Shown here piece by piece: positions 9,034 through 17,323 of a DNA stretch of 64,000 nucleotides. The position numbers and the translations under genes were made by a program. Under the pieces are notes generated by a model, which searched no databases, was not told where the DNA came from, and saw nothing but the letters and a program-made list of their open reading frames with translations. Each line of letters begins with the position of its first letter. Position 1 is the first letter of the stretch. The stretch is from NCBI GenBank assembly GCA_904846265.1, contig CAJHAA010000001.1, forward strand, positions 310,001 to 374,000. The letters run 5' to 3'. This DNA is from Psychrobacter immobilis. GTDB taxonomy: Bacteria; Pseudomonadota; Gammaproteobacteria; Pseudomonadales; Moraxellaceae.

Positions 9034-9599
9034 GACAAATTATCCTGAGTTTTTGCTGCATCAAGCGTATAGTGCGCGATGAAGTCTTGATAGTGTCCAT
9101 GACCTTTCAAAATGAGGTCACATACTTCACGTACAGCGCCAGTGCCACCTGCTCGGGTGGTGACCATGTCACTGCGATTGATGACTTCAGCATGCGCATT
9201 GGGTACTGTTGCAGCAAATCCAACGGTCTGCATCGCTTTAATGTCTGGTAAATCATCGCCCATATAAGCGCAATCAGCAGCCGTGATATTGAGCGCTGGA
9301 TCAAGTATGGTTAGCAGCTCATTTAAAGCAACCAGCTTATCATCACGACCTTGCACCACATAATTAACGCCCATTTCCGCGGCGCGCTTATCTACCATGG
9401 CACTGCTACGACCTGTAATAATAGCCGTCAAAATGCCATAACGTGCTAACGACTTAACGCCTACGCCATCATGGACAGAAAAGGCCTTGGTCTCGATACC
9501 ATTGGCATCATAGATAATTTGACCGTTTGATAAAATACCATCGACATCCATTATCAACAGCTTTACTTGTCCGGCTTTTTTGATTAAGTCTTGCATCAT
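9030..9599 (-). CDS. kdsC: 3-deoxy-D-manno-octulosonate 8-phosphate phosphatase KdsC
   Basis: 189 residues. HAD-superfamily C0-type phosphatase with the nucleophile motif LLIMDVDGIL (D18, D20), AIITGRSS as motif II, and YMGDDLPD as motif IV. It removes the phosphate from Kdo-8-P to give Kdo for the LPS inner core. It lies between kdsD and lptC, the standard order, and overlaps lptC by four bases. Confidence 0.93.
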   Translation of the reverse strand: MMQDLIKKAGQVKLLIMDVDGILSNGQIIYDANGIETKAFSVHDGVGVKSLARYGILTAIITGRSSAMVDKRAAEMGVNYVVQGRDDKLVALNELLTILDPALNITAADCAYMGDDLPDIKAMQTVGFAATVPNAHAEVINRSDMVTTRAGGTGAVREVCDLILKGHGHYQDFIAHYTLDAAKTQDNLS

Positions 9600-9695
9600 G
9601 TCCCTCTTTCTTAAGGCTATTTTTTACATTTTATTGTTATAAATCGATACTGTGTGAATCTATACTGTACAAACCGATATCTTTATTAATTCTAT

Positions 9696-10688
9696 TTATT
9701 TTACACCAGCTTGTAGCAAATCATGTACCGTAATAATTGCTTCTAAACGATCTTGGTCGTCAATAATTAGCAACTGGCTAATGCCATTTTCATTCATCAC
9801 ACTGAGCGCGTCTGATGCGCGCATGGTCTTGCTAATGCGCCGTGGATTACTAACCATTACTTCACCCATCGGCGTTTGCAAATCGATGCCTTTTTCTAGA
9901 CCACGGCGTAGGTCACCATCTGTGAATACCCCAACCACCTTATCATTATCATCGGTCACCACCGTCATTCCTAAGCGCCCAGCAGACATAGTAAAAAGCG
10001 CTTCTTGCAGTGGCGCTTGCTGATGAATGAGTGGCAAATCTTCTGACTTAGTATGCATTAAATCTTCAACTCGCGTTAGCAGCTGACGACCTAATGCGCC
10101 TGCTGGATGCGATAATGCGAAATCCTCTGAGGTAAAGTTGCGCGCATGGACTAAGGCAACGGCCAATGCATCGCCAAGCGCTAAGGTCGCCGTGGTACTG
10201 GAAGTAGGAGCAAGATTAAGTGGACAGGCCTCTTGCGACTTACCGAGCGTCAATACAATGTTCGCGGCACGAGGCAACATACCACGCTTATCACGGCTAA
10301 TACTAATCAGTGGAATATTTAGGTGTTTGACCACTGGCAGCAGCATCTTAATCTCATCGGACTCACCAGAGTTAGAGATAGCAAGCAGTACATCACCTTT
10401 TACCAACATGCCTAAATCGCCATGCCCAGCTTCACCAGGATGCATAAAAAAGGCTGGCGTGCCAGTAGAGGCAAACGTCGCCGCTATTTTACGCCCAATC
10501 AATCCTGACTTACCCATACCAGTGACCACGACTCGACCCTTACAAGCCAAAATAATATCGCATGCTTGTGCAAACCTATCGTCTATCTGCTCTGTTAGTA
10601 AAGCCAATGCCGATATCTCAGTGTTAATCGCTTCGATGGCCTTACTAATAAACTGCTCATGGGTTAGATTGATTTGGGTATTACTCAT
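9696..10688 (-). CDS. kdsD: D-arabinose 5-phosphate isomerase KdsD
   Basis: 330 residues. N-terminal SIS sugar-isomerase domain (VVTGMGKSGLIGRKIAATFASTGTPAFF, about 53-80; HGDLGM; SNSGESDE) followed by a pair of CBS domains (about 205-330). It interconverts ribulose-5-P and arabinose-5-P, the first committed step to Kdo. First gene of the kds-lpt operon; the promoter must lie in 10689-10820. Complete for the family. Confidence 0.95.
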   Translation of the reverse strand: MSNTQINLTHEQFISKAIEAINTEISALALLTEQIDDRFAQACDIILACKGRVVVTGMGKSGLIGRKIAATFASTGTPAFFMHPGEAGHGDLGMLVKGDVLLAISNSGESDEIKMLLPVVKHLNIPLISISRDKRGMLPRAANIVLTLGKSQEACPLNLAPTSSTTATLALGDALAVALVHARNFTSEDFALSHPAGALGRQLLTRVEDLMHTKSEDLPLIHQQAPLQEALFTMSAGRLGMTVVTDDNDKVVGVFTDGDLRRGLEKGIDLQTPMGEVMVSNPRRISKTMRASDALSVMNENGISQLLIIDDQDRLEAIITVHDLLQAGVK

Positions 10689-10821
10689 GGATTCGCTCTA
10701 TTTTATAATGAATCAATACTGTATTTTACTATACTATGCCCAATATTAATAATAATCTACGAAACCAATCGCTAACAACTCGGCACGTCATTTTAGACCA
10801 TTATTATACGTTTATTTATGC

Positions 10822-10851
10822 AAAAAAAACCCACTATAAAAAGTAGGTTTT
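10822..10851 (-). terminator. Terminator of hfq
   Basis: Read on the minus strand it is a 10-bp stem (one G.U pair) around a short loop followed by a run of eight Ts. It lies 67 bases after the hfq stop codon. Confidence 0.75.
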
Positions 10852-10917
10852 GATCGGATAAATCACGTATTAGTAATGCGCCTTCGATAATGAATCTTTC
10901 TCTCTAACCCTTGGTCT

Positions 10918-11448
10918 CTAACCATTGTTATCATTAGATCCATCATTTGGCTTTTCCTCAAAACCCGTATTTTCTGCTGGGTTTTCGAAACCACGGTCTT
11001 GACCAAAACCGCCACGCTCAAAGCCACGCTCCTGACTCTGACCAAAGCTACCACGCTCAAAACCACGATCTTGACCTTGGCTAAAGCCGCCACGATTAAA
11101 ACCACTGCGATTAGACGCAAAACCGCGCTCTTCAAAGCCACCTGTGCTAGCAGGATTACTACCACGTTCAAACCCACCACCTTGATAACCTGCTGGAGCA
11201 GCGCTTTGCGGTTGGGTGCTCGTACCTGTCGTCGTACTGCTGCGTGGATTACGTGCCGGCACGACGGTTGAGATAGCGTGTTTGTATACCATTTGACTGA
11301 CAGTGTTTTTGAGCAATACCACGTACTGATCAAATGATTCAATCTGACCTTGCAGCTTGATACCATTGACCAAAAAAATAGAGACAGGAATGCGATCTTT
11401 GCGCAGCGAGTTCAAAAACGGATCTTGTAAAGTTTGTCCTTTTGACAT
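10918..11448 (-). CDS. hfq: RNA chaperone Hfq with extended Gly/Arg/Phe-rich tail
   Basis: 176 residues. Residues 1-68 are a canonical Hfq Sm core ([22 protein letters not shown], then the [11 protein letters not shown]m2 motif), which binds sRNAs and mRNAs as a hexamer. The rest is a low-complexity tail of repeated [14 protein letters not shown] units ending in an acidic segment. E. coli Hfq is about 102 residues, so the tail is about 75 residues longer; long glycine-rich tails are known in Moraxellaceae. The start has a strong AGGAGAG site. The tail's repetitive DNA creates long shadow frames on both strands, which are not genes. In E. coli hfq directly follows miaA; here a repeat element and about 600 bases separate them. 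Confidence 0.95.
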   Translation of the reverse strand: MSKGQTLQDPFLNSLRKDRIPVSIFLVNGIKLQGQIESFDQYVVLLKNTVSQMVYKHAISTVVPARNPRSSTTTGTSTQPQSAAPAGYQGGGFERGSNPASTGGFEERGFASNRSGFNRGGFSQGQDRGFERGSFGQSQERGFERGGFGQDRGFENPAENTGFEEKPNDGSNDNNG

Positions 11449-11900
11449 GAGAGCTCTCCTAAATATTATTAATTATGTTTTAGTGCCAATTATTTTAAGT
11501 GTTAATTTAATTATAATGGCTAACGGCAGATACAATAATAAATTTTCTTTATAAAACGTATCTAAATAAATGCTACTTGTTCTTAAGTGATTCCACTTTA
11601 TCGCGAATACATTATTATTGTAAATAATTAAGTAACTAGTTGTTTCATTAGTTATTTTTATCAACAAACGTCAATTAATACTGATTAAAAACACAGTTAG
11701 GCTAATATTACACCTAATATTTTGATGAATTTAAATTATAACAGCTATCTACGATATAATTTGATACTAATTGTCATTACTTTCCAATAGTTGCATAGAG
11801 CTTTTTGCAATACTATATTTTTAGTACACAATATTGTATTTATAAGGTATTAATTCATACCATATTTTGAGACGATAGTAGTTTTCTATCACTAATAGCT
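11449..11900. other. AT-rich leader region upstream of hfq
   Basis: About 450 very AT-rich bases with no supportable gene; a 64-codon minus-strand frame at 11473-11667 has no ribosome binding site. This should contain the hfq promoter(s). I see no clear hairpin. Confidence 0.4.
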
Positions 11901-12041
11901 CTAAGGCGTGGTATGTCCTCAATTCAATCGATTAACCTCTAAATGGGCTAAATATCGTCAAATAGCTTATCAATATTATTTGCGCTACTTTCCTTGGTTG
12001 ACGGCAGTTTATCTCATTTTTAAAATGAGGACACGCCCTAG
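11901..12041. repeat. TIR-bounded intergenic element between miaA and hfq (copy B)
   Basis: A 141-bp segment. The left end begins CTAAGGCGTG then GTATGTCCTCAATTCA. The right end, read inverted, is CTAGGGCGTGTCCTCATTTT. The left 39 bases (11911-11949) match 47893-47930 with only about three differences. The ends match the wider family described in the findings. It holds a short meaningless frame and no transposase. It is probably a MITE-like element inserted into the mutL-miaA-hfq cluster. Confidence 0.55.
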
Positions 12042-12055
12042 TATCATTGATAGAT

Positions 12056-13204
12056 TTAATATAAATAGTCTCTTGCCTGCGCCATGGTGGTGAATGCTTT
12101 TACCACCATATTGCGGTCTATAGAATAGCCTTTCTCGCTAGAGGTATCGGCTGCTATCGCCCCATCCATGGAATTACTAGGCAATTGCATGACTTTGCGT
12201 AACCATGTGTACTGACGTTTTGCCAATTGTCTTGTCGCATATAATGCCTTATTTTGCATTTGCTGACAAGCAAGTGCCTCGGTCGCACCCTCAGATAAGC
12301 TTGATTGAGCTGAAGACTGGAGCACTTCAAAAATACTGTAAAATTGCGCTTTGTCTAGATGAGGCTGTTCAAATACTGGGTGATCGATATGTACTAGGTA
12401 TTCTAGTACTTGTCGATAACCAACGCAGCGCATGGATGGTAGATTTGGTGTTAAAGGATAGCGCTCCAGCAGACCAATGACCTCAGTCACCAACCCATCA
12501 TTCCACATGATATCTAAACGTTGCTCGATACGTATATGCAACCATGGACGATCAGGCATGACTGTCAATGCATGCCATTGCTGATTGGAATTATTTGCCA
12601 ATGCCTGCTTGGGCTTTCGCTGCCAGTCACTGATAGGGATGTCAGTTTGCAGATAAACTTCAACTGCTCGGGTAATACGCTGAGTATCGGTCGCATTAAG
12701 GCGCTCATGGCTAATCGGATCTATCTCACCCAAATAGTCGTAAAGCGCACTAATGCCTTTATCTTTCCGCCACTGCTCCACACGTACGCGAACACTATCA
12801 TCACTATCAGGTACTGGAGATAGCCCGTCTAGCAGCGCCATGTAATACATCATAGTACCGCCAACCAGCAACGGTATTTTGCCATTCTCGTGACAGCTAT
12901 CAATCAAACGGGCAACGTCATTCACAAATTCGGCGACGCTATAGCTCTGCATAGGATCGATAATATCAACCAAATGATGTGGGTAATGCTCCAACTCAAT
13001 AGCGGTTGGTTTTGCCGTACCGATATTCATATCACGATATATCAGCGCTGAATCTACTGAAATTAGCTCATAACGCCCTGTATCATATAACTCATAAGCC
13101 AGTGCAGTCTTGCCACTTGCTGTCGGCGCCATCAAACACACCACGCTATTATCCGCTAAATTGGCGTTTAGGCGATAAGATGAGCTGTCAGATGAACGTT
13201 GCAT
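12056..13204 (-). CDS. miaA: tRNA dimethylallyltransferase MiaA
   Basis: 382 residues from the chosen start. P-loop CLMAPTASGKTALA (about 23-36), then the DSALIYRDMNIGTAKP and HHLVDIIDP motifs, GGTMMYYMALLDGL, and the C-terminal RQLAKRQYTWLR. MiaA transfers dimethylallyl to A37 of tRNAs reading UNN codons. The longest frame begins at 13255 without a ribosome binding site; the ATG at 13204 has AAAGG upstream and is preferred. It is longer than E. coli MiaA (316 aa), with an N-terminal extension and a longer C-terminus. It follows mutL by 88 bases. Confidence 0.94.
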   Translation of the reverse strand: MQRSSDSSSYRLNANLADNSVVCLMAPTASGKTALAYELYDTGRYELISVDSALIYRDMNIGTAKPTAIELEHYPHHLVDIIDPMQSYSVAEFVNDVARLIDSCHENGKIPLLVGGTMMYYMALLDGLSPVPDSDDSVRVRVEQWRKDKGISALYDYLGEIDPISHERLNATDTQRITRAVEVYLQTDIPISDWQRKPKQALANNSNQQWHALTVMPDRPWLHIRIEQRLDIMWNDGLVTEVIGLLERYPLTPNLPSMRCVGYRQVLEYLVHIDHPVFEQPHLDKAQFYSIFEVLQSSAQSSLSEGATEALACQQMQNKALYATRQLAKRQYTWLRKVMQLPSNSMDGAIAADTSSEKGYSIDRNMVVKAFTTMAQARDYLY

Positions 13205-13292
13205 AGGCTTGCCTTTATTAATGATATTAGTAGCAATAAACTTGAGCGTTGTCATTGCTAAAGTTTGCTTATTATATTTTTTGTCGTTATAG

Positions 13293-15137
13293 CTATTTTG
13301 ACTCAGGCGCAGATAATAGCATCAATGTTGCTAATTGATTACCATCTATCGCTTTAATCGCATGCTGAGTCAGTAACGCGTCGATATCCGCCAAGAACAC
13401 CATCAAATCTTGCTTTGACATTTGCATGCTCACGGCGGCAAGTTGCTGATTAATGTCATTTGCACTGTGCAACCATTGATCTTTTTTACCTGCCCTATTG
13501 CTAAGTAAACTTGACTCAAATAATGAACGCACCTTTGATTGCCAATTCTCTGCACCGATCAATACACATTGGCTTTGATGATAAAACAATAACCAAGGCA
13601 GTGCTTTATTCTCACTATATGTTGTGCCAACAGATTCGGTTAATGCCTCATTTAAATGAATAACAACATCTAGGCAATAAGGCAAAGATATCGAATGTAT
13701 TGCGACATCGTTAGCGATATCTCTGGTGTTTTGACTTATTTTCTCAGAAACACTTGATACGTTTAAGGTTTGAGGCGAATACCTATTTTCTGACAACTGA
13801 TAGGGTTGTTTGGGCGCTTTTACTTGATGGCTTTTGCTTGAATGAATGGTCGCTGATACGTTTGGCATTACAGTAGCGAATGCATTATCGATAGACAAAT
13901 TACTATCTACTATCTGACTATTACCTAGTATTTGAATAGTATCATTAGCATTAGTAGATCTAATCGTCTCTGTAGTCACTACTGTCTTAAGTTTTGTCCG
14001 AATCGCATGGCTTACATGCGCCATAATATTATTGAGCGGACTTATTTTAATACGCTGTTTAGATGGATGCACATTGATATTGAGCCACTGAGTGGGCAAA
14101 TCAAAATAAAGCGCATAGCCAATTCCTACCAACTGAGCAGTTTGGGCAAGTTGGCGTAGCTGATTGCTTATCAATGCTTCTTTGACCAGTCTTCCATTCA
14201 CATAGATTAACTTTGGTAAGGTATCCTGCGAATCAGTGATAGGCCATAACCAACCATTAACGCTCGCTTGATCGCCAAAGCTATTATTGGCATACTCTCT
14301 GGATGGCTGCATTAAACTGGTGAGGTCTATCGCTATTTCTAACGCCTTCTTGGTTAACGACAACCCAGTCGCTTGCTCAAGACGTGATAATGGCAAAGGA
14401 TTGCCATTATTATTGCCATTAGCATTTGTAGAAACGGCACTTAAAGACTTTGAATTCGAAAGCCTTGTAGCTGAAGACATCGTACTTAAAGACATCGCAT
14501 TTGAAGAAAGTGACAACCGTTTTTTATTATCATGAAACAGCGTCAGCGCCACATCTGCTCGCGCCAAAGCCACTTCGCGCACAATCGTTTCGATATGACC
14601 GAACTCCGTCGCAATAGATTTCAAATTGCCACGGCGTGCTGGTACATTAAAATATAAATCCTTAACCGTAATGGTCGTACCACGATGATGCACAACTGGC
14701 ATAAGCTTTGGCGCATCATCTAACACACCCGCGACTTGCAACTGGCGACCGATGCCACTGTCATCATGGCTACTGGTTAAAGTCAGCCGAGATACTGCCG
14801 CCGTCGCTGCTAGTGCTTCCCCGCGAAAACCCAACGTCGTAATACCGTGTAAGTTAGCGACATCCGCGACTTTACTGGTTGCATGACGGGTAATTGCCAT
14901 GACCATATCATCGGGATGAATGCCCACGCCATTGTCGACCACTTCAATCATACCCATGCCGCCTTGAGTAATATGTATCTCAATATTGGTCGCACCAGCG
15001 TCAATGGCATTTTCTAGCAGCTCTTTGACTACGGCTGCTGGGCGTGTCACTACCTCACCCGCTGCCAATTGATTTATGAGCAGCGGCGATAGTTTTTTGA
15101 TGCGAGTATAAGAATGATTGTCTGGGATTTGCGGCAT
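13293..15137 (-). CDS. mutL: DNA mismatch repair protein MutL
   Basis: 614 residues. The N-terminal GHKL ATPase is complete: ELLENAIDAGA (about 39-49), VDNGVGI (67-73), TSKV, TLGFRGEAL (101-109), and a transducer domain to about 350 (INVHPSKQRIK). Residues about 225-245 are a Ser/Asn-rich insertion and about 370-470 an unstructured linker. The C-terminal dimerisation part is short and diverged: I see neither a DQHA(X)2E(X)4E endonuclease motif nor a CPHGRP motif. MutL couples MutS mismatch recognition to strand incision. Cluster context (tsaE upstream, miaA downstream) matches other gammaproteobacteria. Confidence 0.92.
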   Translation of the reverse strand: MPQIPDNHSYTRIKKLSPLLINQLAAGEVVTRPAAVVKELLENAIDAGATNIEIHITQGGMGMIEVVDNGVGIHPDDMVMAITRHATSKVADVANLHGITTLGFRGEALAATAAVSRLTLTSSHDDSGIGRQLQVAGVLDDAPKLMPVVHHRGTTITVKDLYFNVPARRGNLKSIATEFGHIETIVREVALARADVALTLFHDNKKRLSLSSNAMSLSTMSSATRLSNSKSLSAVSTNANGNNNGNPLPLSRLEQATGLSLTKKALEIAIDLTSLMQPSREYANNSFGDQASVNGWLWPITDSQDTLPKLIYVNGRLVKEALISNQLRQLAQTAQLVGIGYALYFDLPTQWLNINVHPSKQRIKISPLNNIMAHVSHAIRTKLKTVVTTETIRSTNANDTIQILGNSQIVDSNLSIDNAFATVMPNVSATIHSSKSHQVKAPKQPYQLSENRYSPQTLNVSSVSEKISQNTRDIANDVAIHSISLPYCLDVVIHLNEALTESVGTTYSENKALPWLLFYHQSQCVLIGAENWQSKVRSLFESSLLSNRAGKKDQWLHSANDINQQLAAVSMQMSKQDLMVFLADIDALLTQHAIKAIDGNQLATLMLLSAPESK

Positions 15138-15198
15138 TAAGAGGTATCGTTGTTTTACGTGATGATAAGTAGTACTGGCAGATATTGATGACTTATAT

Positions 15199-15220
15199 TA
15201 AGGTCTGTTGAACATTCAAA
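15199..15220. repeat. Solitary end of the dispersed intergenic repeat (copy C)
   Basis: The sequence TAAGGTCTGTTGAACATTCA lies in the 90-base gap between tsaE and mutL and matches the terminal consensus of the TIR elements. I see no partner end nearby, so this is probably a decayed copy or a lone end. Confidence 0.4.
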
Positions 15221-15227
15221 TATATAA

Positions 15228-15752
15228 TTAAATCTTAACAGAGGATAAATCCAAGCCTTGCGCTTGTCCAGCCTTCGATAGCCGCAGCTTAACTTGACGC
15301 AACTCGCTATCCTTGTCAGTACTAGTAGCTTGCGTCATATCAATAAACAAGGTGGGCGTCGGTAAATAGCTGTCTGCGCGGCTGGCCCATTCGATGATAA
15401 CCAACGCGTTTGGCTCATCCAGATATTCATCAAAACCGATAAAAGACAGCTCTTCTGGGTCTTGCAGACGATACAAATCCGCGTGGTAAACTGGCTTGAT
15501 TGAGCCATCTTTTTGCTCGATGCTATAAGGCTCAACCAAGGTATAAGTCGGGCTTTTGACAGCACCTGCATGCCCGAGCGCCTGCAACCAATAACGAGTC
15601 AAAGTCGTTTTACCTGCCCCTAAATCACCTGCCAACCAGACACTACCTGTCAAGGGTAAAGCTGCCAATTGCGCAGCCAAACGTTGAGTATCAGCTTCTG
15701 TATACAGTGTCAGCGTTTTAGTGTTTTTGTCCTCTGTTGTACTATTAGGCAT
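15228..15752 (-). CDS. tsaE: tRNA threonylcarbamoyladenosine biosynthesis ATPase TsaE
   Basis: 174 residues. Walker A GDLGAGKTT (about 42-50), the T.V..Y motif in SPTYTLVEPY, HADLYRL and VIIEWASR identify the YjeE/TsaE family. TsaE is the ATPase that resets the TsaB-TsaD complex making t6A37 in ANN-decoding tRNAs. Its start overlaps the end of the queD-like gene by eight bases, so the two are co-transcribed. In E. coli amiB lies between tsaE and mutL; it is absent here. Confidence 0.93.
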   Translation of the reverse strand: MPNSTTEDKNTKTLTLYTEADTQRLAAQLAALPLTGSVWLAGDLGAGKTTLTRYWLQALGHAGAVKSPTYTLVEPYSIEQKDGSIKPVYHADLYRLQDPEELSFIGFDEYLDEPNALVIIEWASRADSYLPTPTLFIDMTQATSTDKDSELRQVKLRLSKAGQAQGLDLSSVKI

Positions 15753-16368
15753 CGGGCTTACCTGCCTGCACTTGCGTCTGTACCTGCATAGTCACCGTTG
15801 GGTTGATAAAGCTTTCACCGCGGATCAATTTGGCATATAGCTCAGGGTCGTGCCACTCGGCACTGACTTGATCGCTAAACTCAAACGCTTCTAGATGAAG
15901 CTTACCCATTTGCTCATTCGCCACATCATCAGCAAAGCACTGCGCGTAACCAGTAGCGGTTTCGTGTGCAATAACCGAGTAAACGCTGACATCAGATTCA
16001 CCGTTTTGCATTTGGGTTTGTTTTAAAATTTCTTGCGCCCAAAAGAATATCACGCGTGAAAACTGCTCTGCCGATGGCGATACTGGCAAGCTTATCCAGC
16101 GCGCACTAAATTTTTTACAGGCAGCGACATACTCAGGGTCGTCTTTATTCCAAAAACAAATCGCATGATCAAAGCTATCGATAATGTCCTTGATAGACGA
16201 TTTTAATAAGCCAAAATCATAGACCATTTGCCCGTGATCCAAGCGCTTAGCCTCAAGAATCAGCTCAATCTGATAACTATGACCATGGATAGAGTGTTTG
16301 CAGCGCTCAGAGCTACAATTACGCACAATATGTGCATTTTCAAATTTAAAAAGTTTACGGATACGCAT
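15745..16368 (-). CDS. queD: 6-carboxytetrahydropterin synthase (QueD/PTPS family), long form
   Basis: 207 residues from the ATG at 16368 (the longest frame begins three codons earlier at TTG). It has the zinc histidines in FENAHIV (H13) and HGHSY (H28, H30), a cysteine just before them (C23), and VIAHETATGYAQC near the C-terminal active site. The family converts dihydroneopterin triphosphate to 6-carboxytetrahydropterin in queuosine synthesis. Typical QueD proteins have about 120 residues; this one has an enlarged middle (about 75-130) and an extra 40-residue tail. A different pterin role is therefore possible. Placed with tsaE and miaA, it falls in a tRNA-modification neighbourhood. Confidence 0.8.
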   Translation of the reverse strand: MRIRKLFKFENAHIVRNCSSERCKHSIHGHSYQIELILEAKRLDHGQMVYDFGLLKSSIKDIIDSFDHAICFWNKDDPEYVAACKKFSARWISLPVSPSAEQFSRVIFFWAQEILKQTQMQNGESDVSVYSVIAHETATGYAQCFADDVANEQMGKLHLEAFEFSDQVSAEWHDPELYAKLIRGESFINPTVTMQVQTQVQAGKPDA

Positions 16369-16765
16369 AACAATCAACCAAAACAGTAAGCATTTTTATG
16401 CTAAATATGAATATTATAAAAGTTTGCCGCTACGACTTATCGGCTTGTGGCTTATTATAGCAAATCGTGATGACTCCGTAAGTAAGCACTTATTAATAGC
16501 AGTATTGACTAAATAAATTCATGGCATCGAAAATCTACTTATAAAATTCATTTATCAGACAAATTTCTGAGAAGTAGTATTAAACAAAGGAAGAATACAG
16601 GATTGACTAGAATCGTAGGTGAATTGTGCTAGCGCTATCTATTGCAACACCTTAAGCATATACTCATTGCAGTACGCACTATTTGCGTCATCAGCATTAA
16701 TCTAACCTTCAGGCTATTTACATTGGCTTAAAAGGTATTACGGCTTATCTCAAGAGGAAAAAACC
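16369..16765. other. Intergenic region between divergent queD-like gene and small ORF
   Basis: About 400 bases with no supportable gene. It must hold promoters for both the queD-tsaE-mutL-miaA transcript (minus) and the 40-aa protein (plus). No riboswitch-like structure was recognised. Confidence 0.4.
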
Positions 16766-16888
16766 ATGAGTAAAGGTCAAGACAGTAAAAAGAACGTAAA
16801 AAAGAAACCGCTATTAACGGCAAAAGAGAAAAAAGCCGCCAAACAATCTAAGAAAGACGACAACGGCAGTATCTTAGGTAAACATTAA
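16766..16888 (+). CDS. Small Lys-rich protein (40 aa)
   Basis: A 40-codon gene, MSKGQDSKKNVKKKPLLTAK followed by EKKAAKQSKKDDNGSILGKH. It starts at an ATG with AGAGGA eight bases upstream and ends at TAA before a strong terminator. About 40 percent of residues are Lys or Arg. The MSKGQDSKKN.KKKP opening resembles small basic proteins found in many proteobacteria whose function is not known to me; nucleic-acid or ribosome association is only a guess from charge. The strong initiation site and own terminator make it a convincing gene despite its size. Confidence 0.75.
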   Translation: MSKGQDSKKNVKKKPLLTAKEKKAAKQSKKDDNGSILGKH

Positions 16889-16920
16889 TATTTAGTGCCA
16901 TCATTGTGTCACTTAAATCT

Positions 16921-16957
16921 ATGCCAATCGAACCTCACGGTTTGATTGGCATTTTTT
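16921..16957 (+). terminator. Terminator after the 40-aa gene
   Basis: The stem ATGCCAATC/GATTGGCAT has an inner AACC/GGTT pairing and is followed by TTTTTT. It lies 32 bases after the small gene's stop. Confidence 0.85.
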
Positions 16958-16978
16958 ATGCTAGGTGCGGTCTTTATG

Positions 16979-17317
16979 CTAAGCACCGCGCGGCGCAAAC
17001 ATAATAATTGCCATGCCTAATAACGCAACCGCAGAACCTACTATATCCCACGTGGTCGGCCTGATACCGTTCACCGTCCACAACCATAAAATAGCCATCG
17101 AAATATACACGCCGCCATAAGCCGCGTAGACTCTACCAGCTGCAGCAGGATGTAAAGACAACAGCCAAACGAAAGCGACCAAGCTTAGTACGCCAGGGAC
17201 AAGCAGCCAAATAGATTTACCTTCTCGCAGCCATAGATAAGGCAAATAGCAGCCCGCTATCTCTGCCAATGCGGTCAGCGCAAACAGTCCAACGGTTTTT
17301 AATTCAGTCAAAACCAT
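16979..17317 (-). CDS. YnfA family (UPF0060) small membrane protein
   Basis: 112 residues, four hydrophobic helices, with the family stretches [35 protein letters not shown] and RPTTWDIVG. YnfA proteins belong to the small multidrug resistance superfold; some have been linked to drug efflux, but the substrate here is unknown. The start has TAGGAG six bases upstream. It follows the phzF-like gene by only six bases, so it is the last gene of a four-gene transcript. Confidence 0.9.
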   Translation of the reverse strand: MVLTELKTVGLFALTALAEIAGCYLPYLWLREGKSIWLLVPGVLSLVAFVWLLSLHPAAAGRVYAAYGGVYISMAILWLWTVNGIRPTTWDIVGSAVALLGMAIIMFAPRGA

Positions 17318-17323
17318 CTACTC

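Noticed and set aside
10863..11366. 167-codon minus-strand frame and a 90-codon plus-strand frame (10999-11271) over the end of hfq
   Set aside because: Both are products of the repetitive hfq tail read in other frames; the sequences are monotone Val/Leu/Lys/Thr repeats with no start signals.
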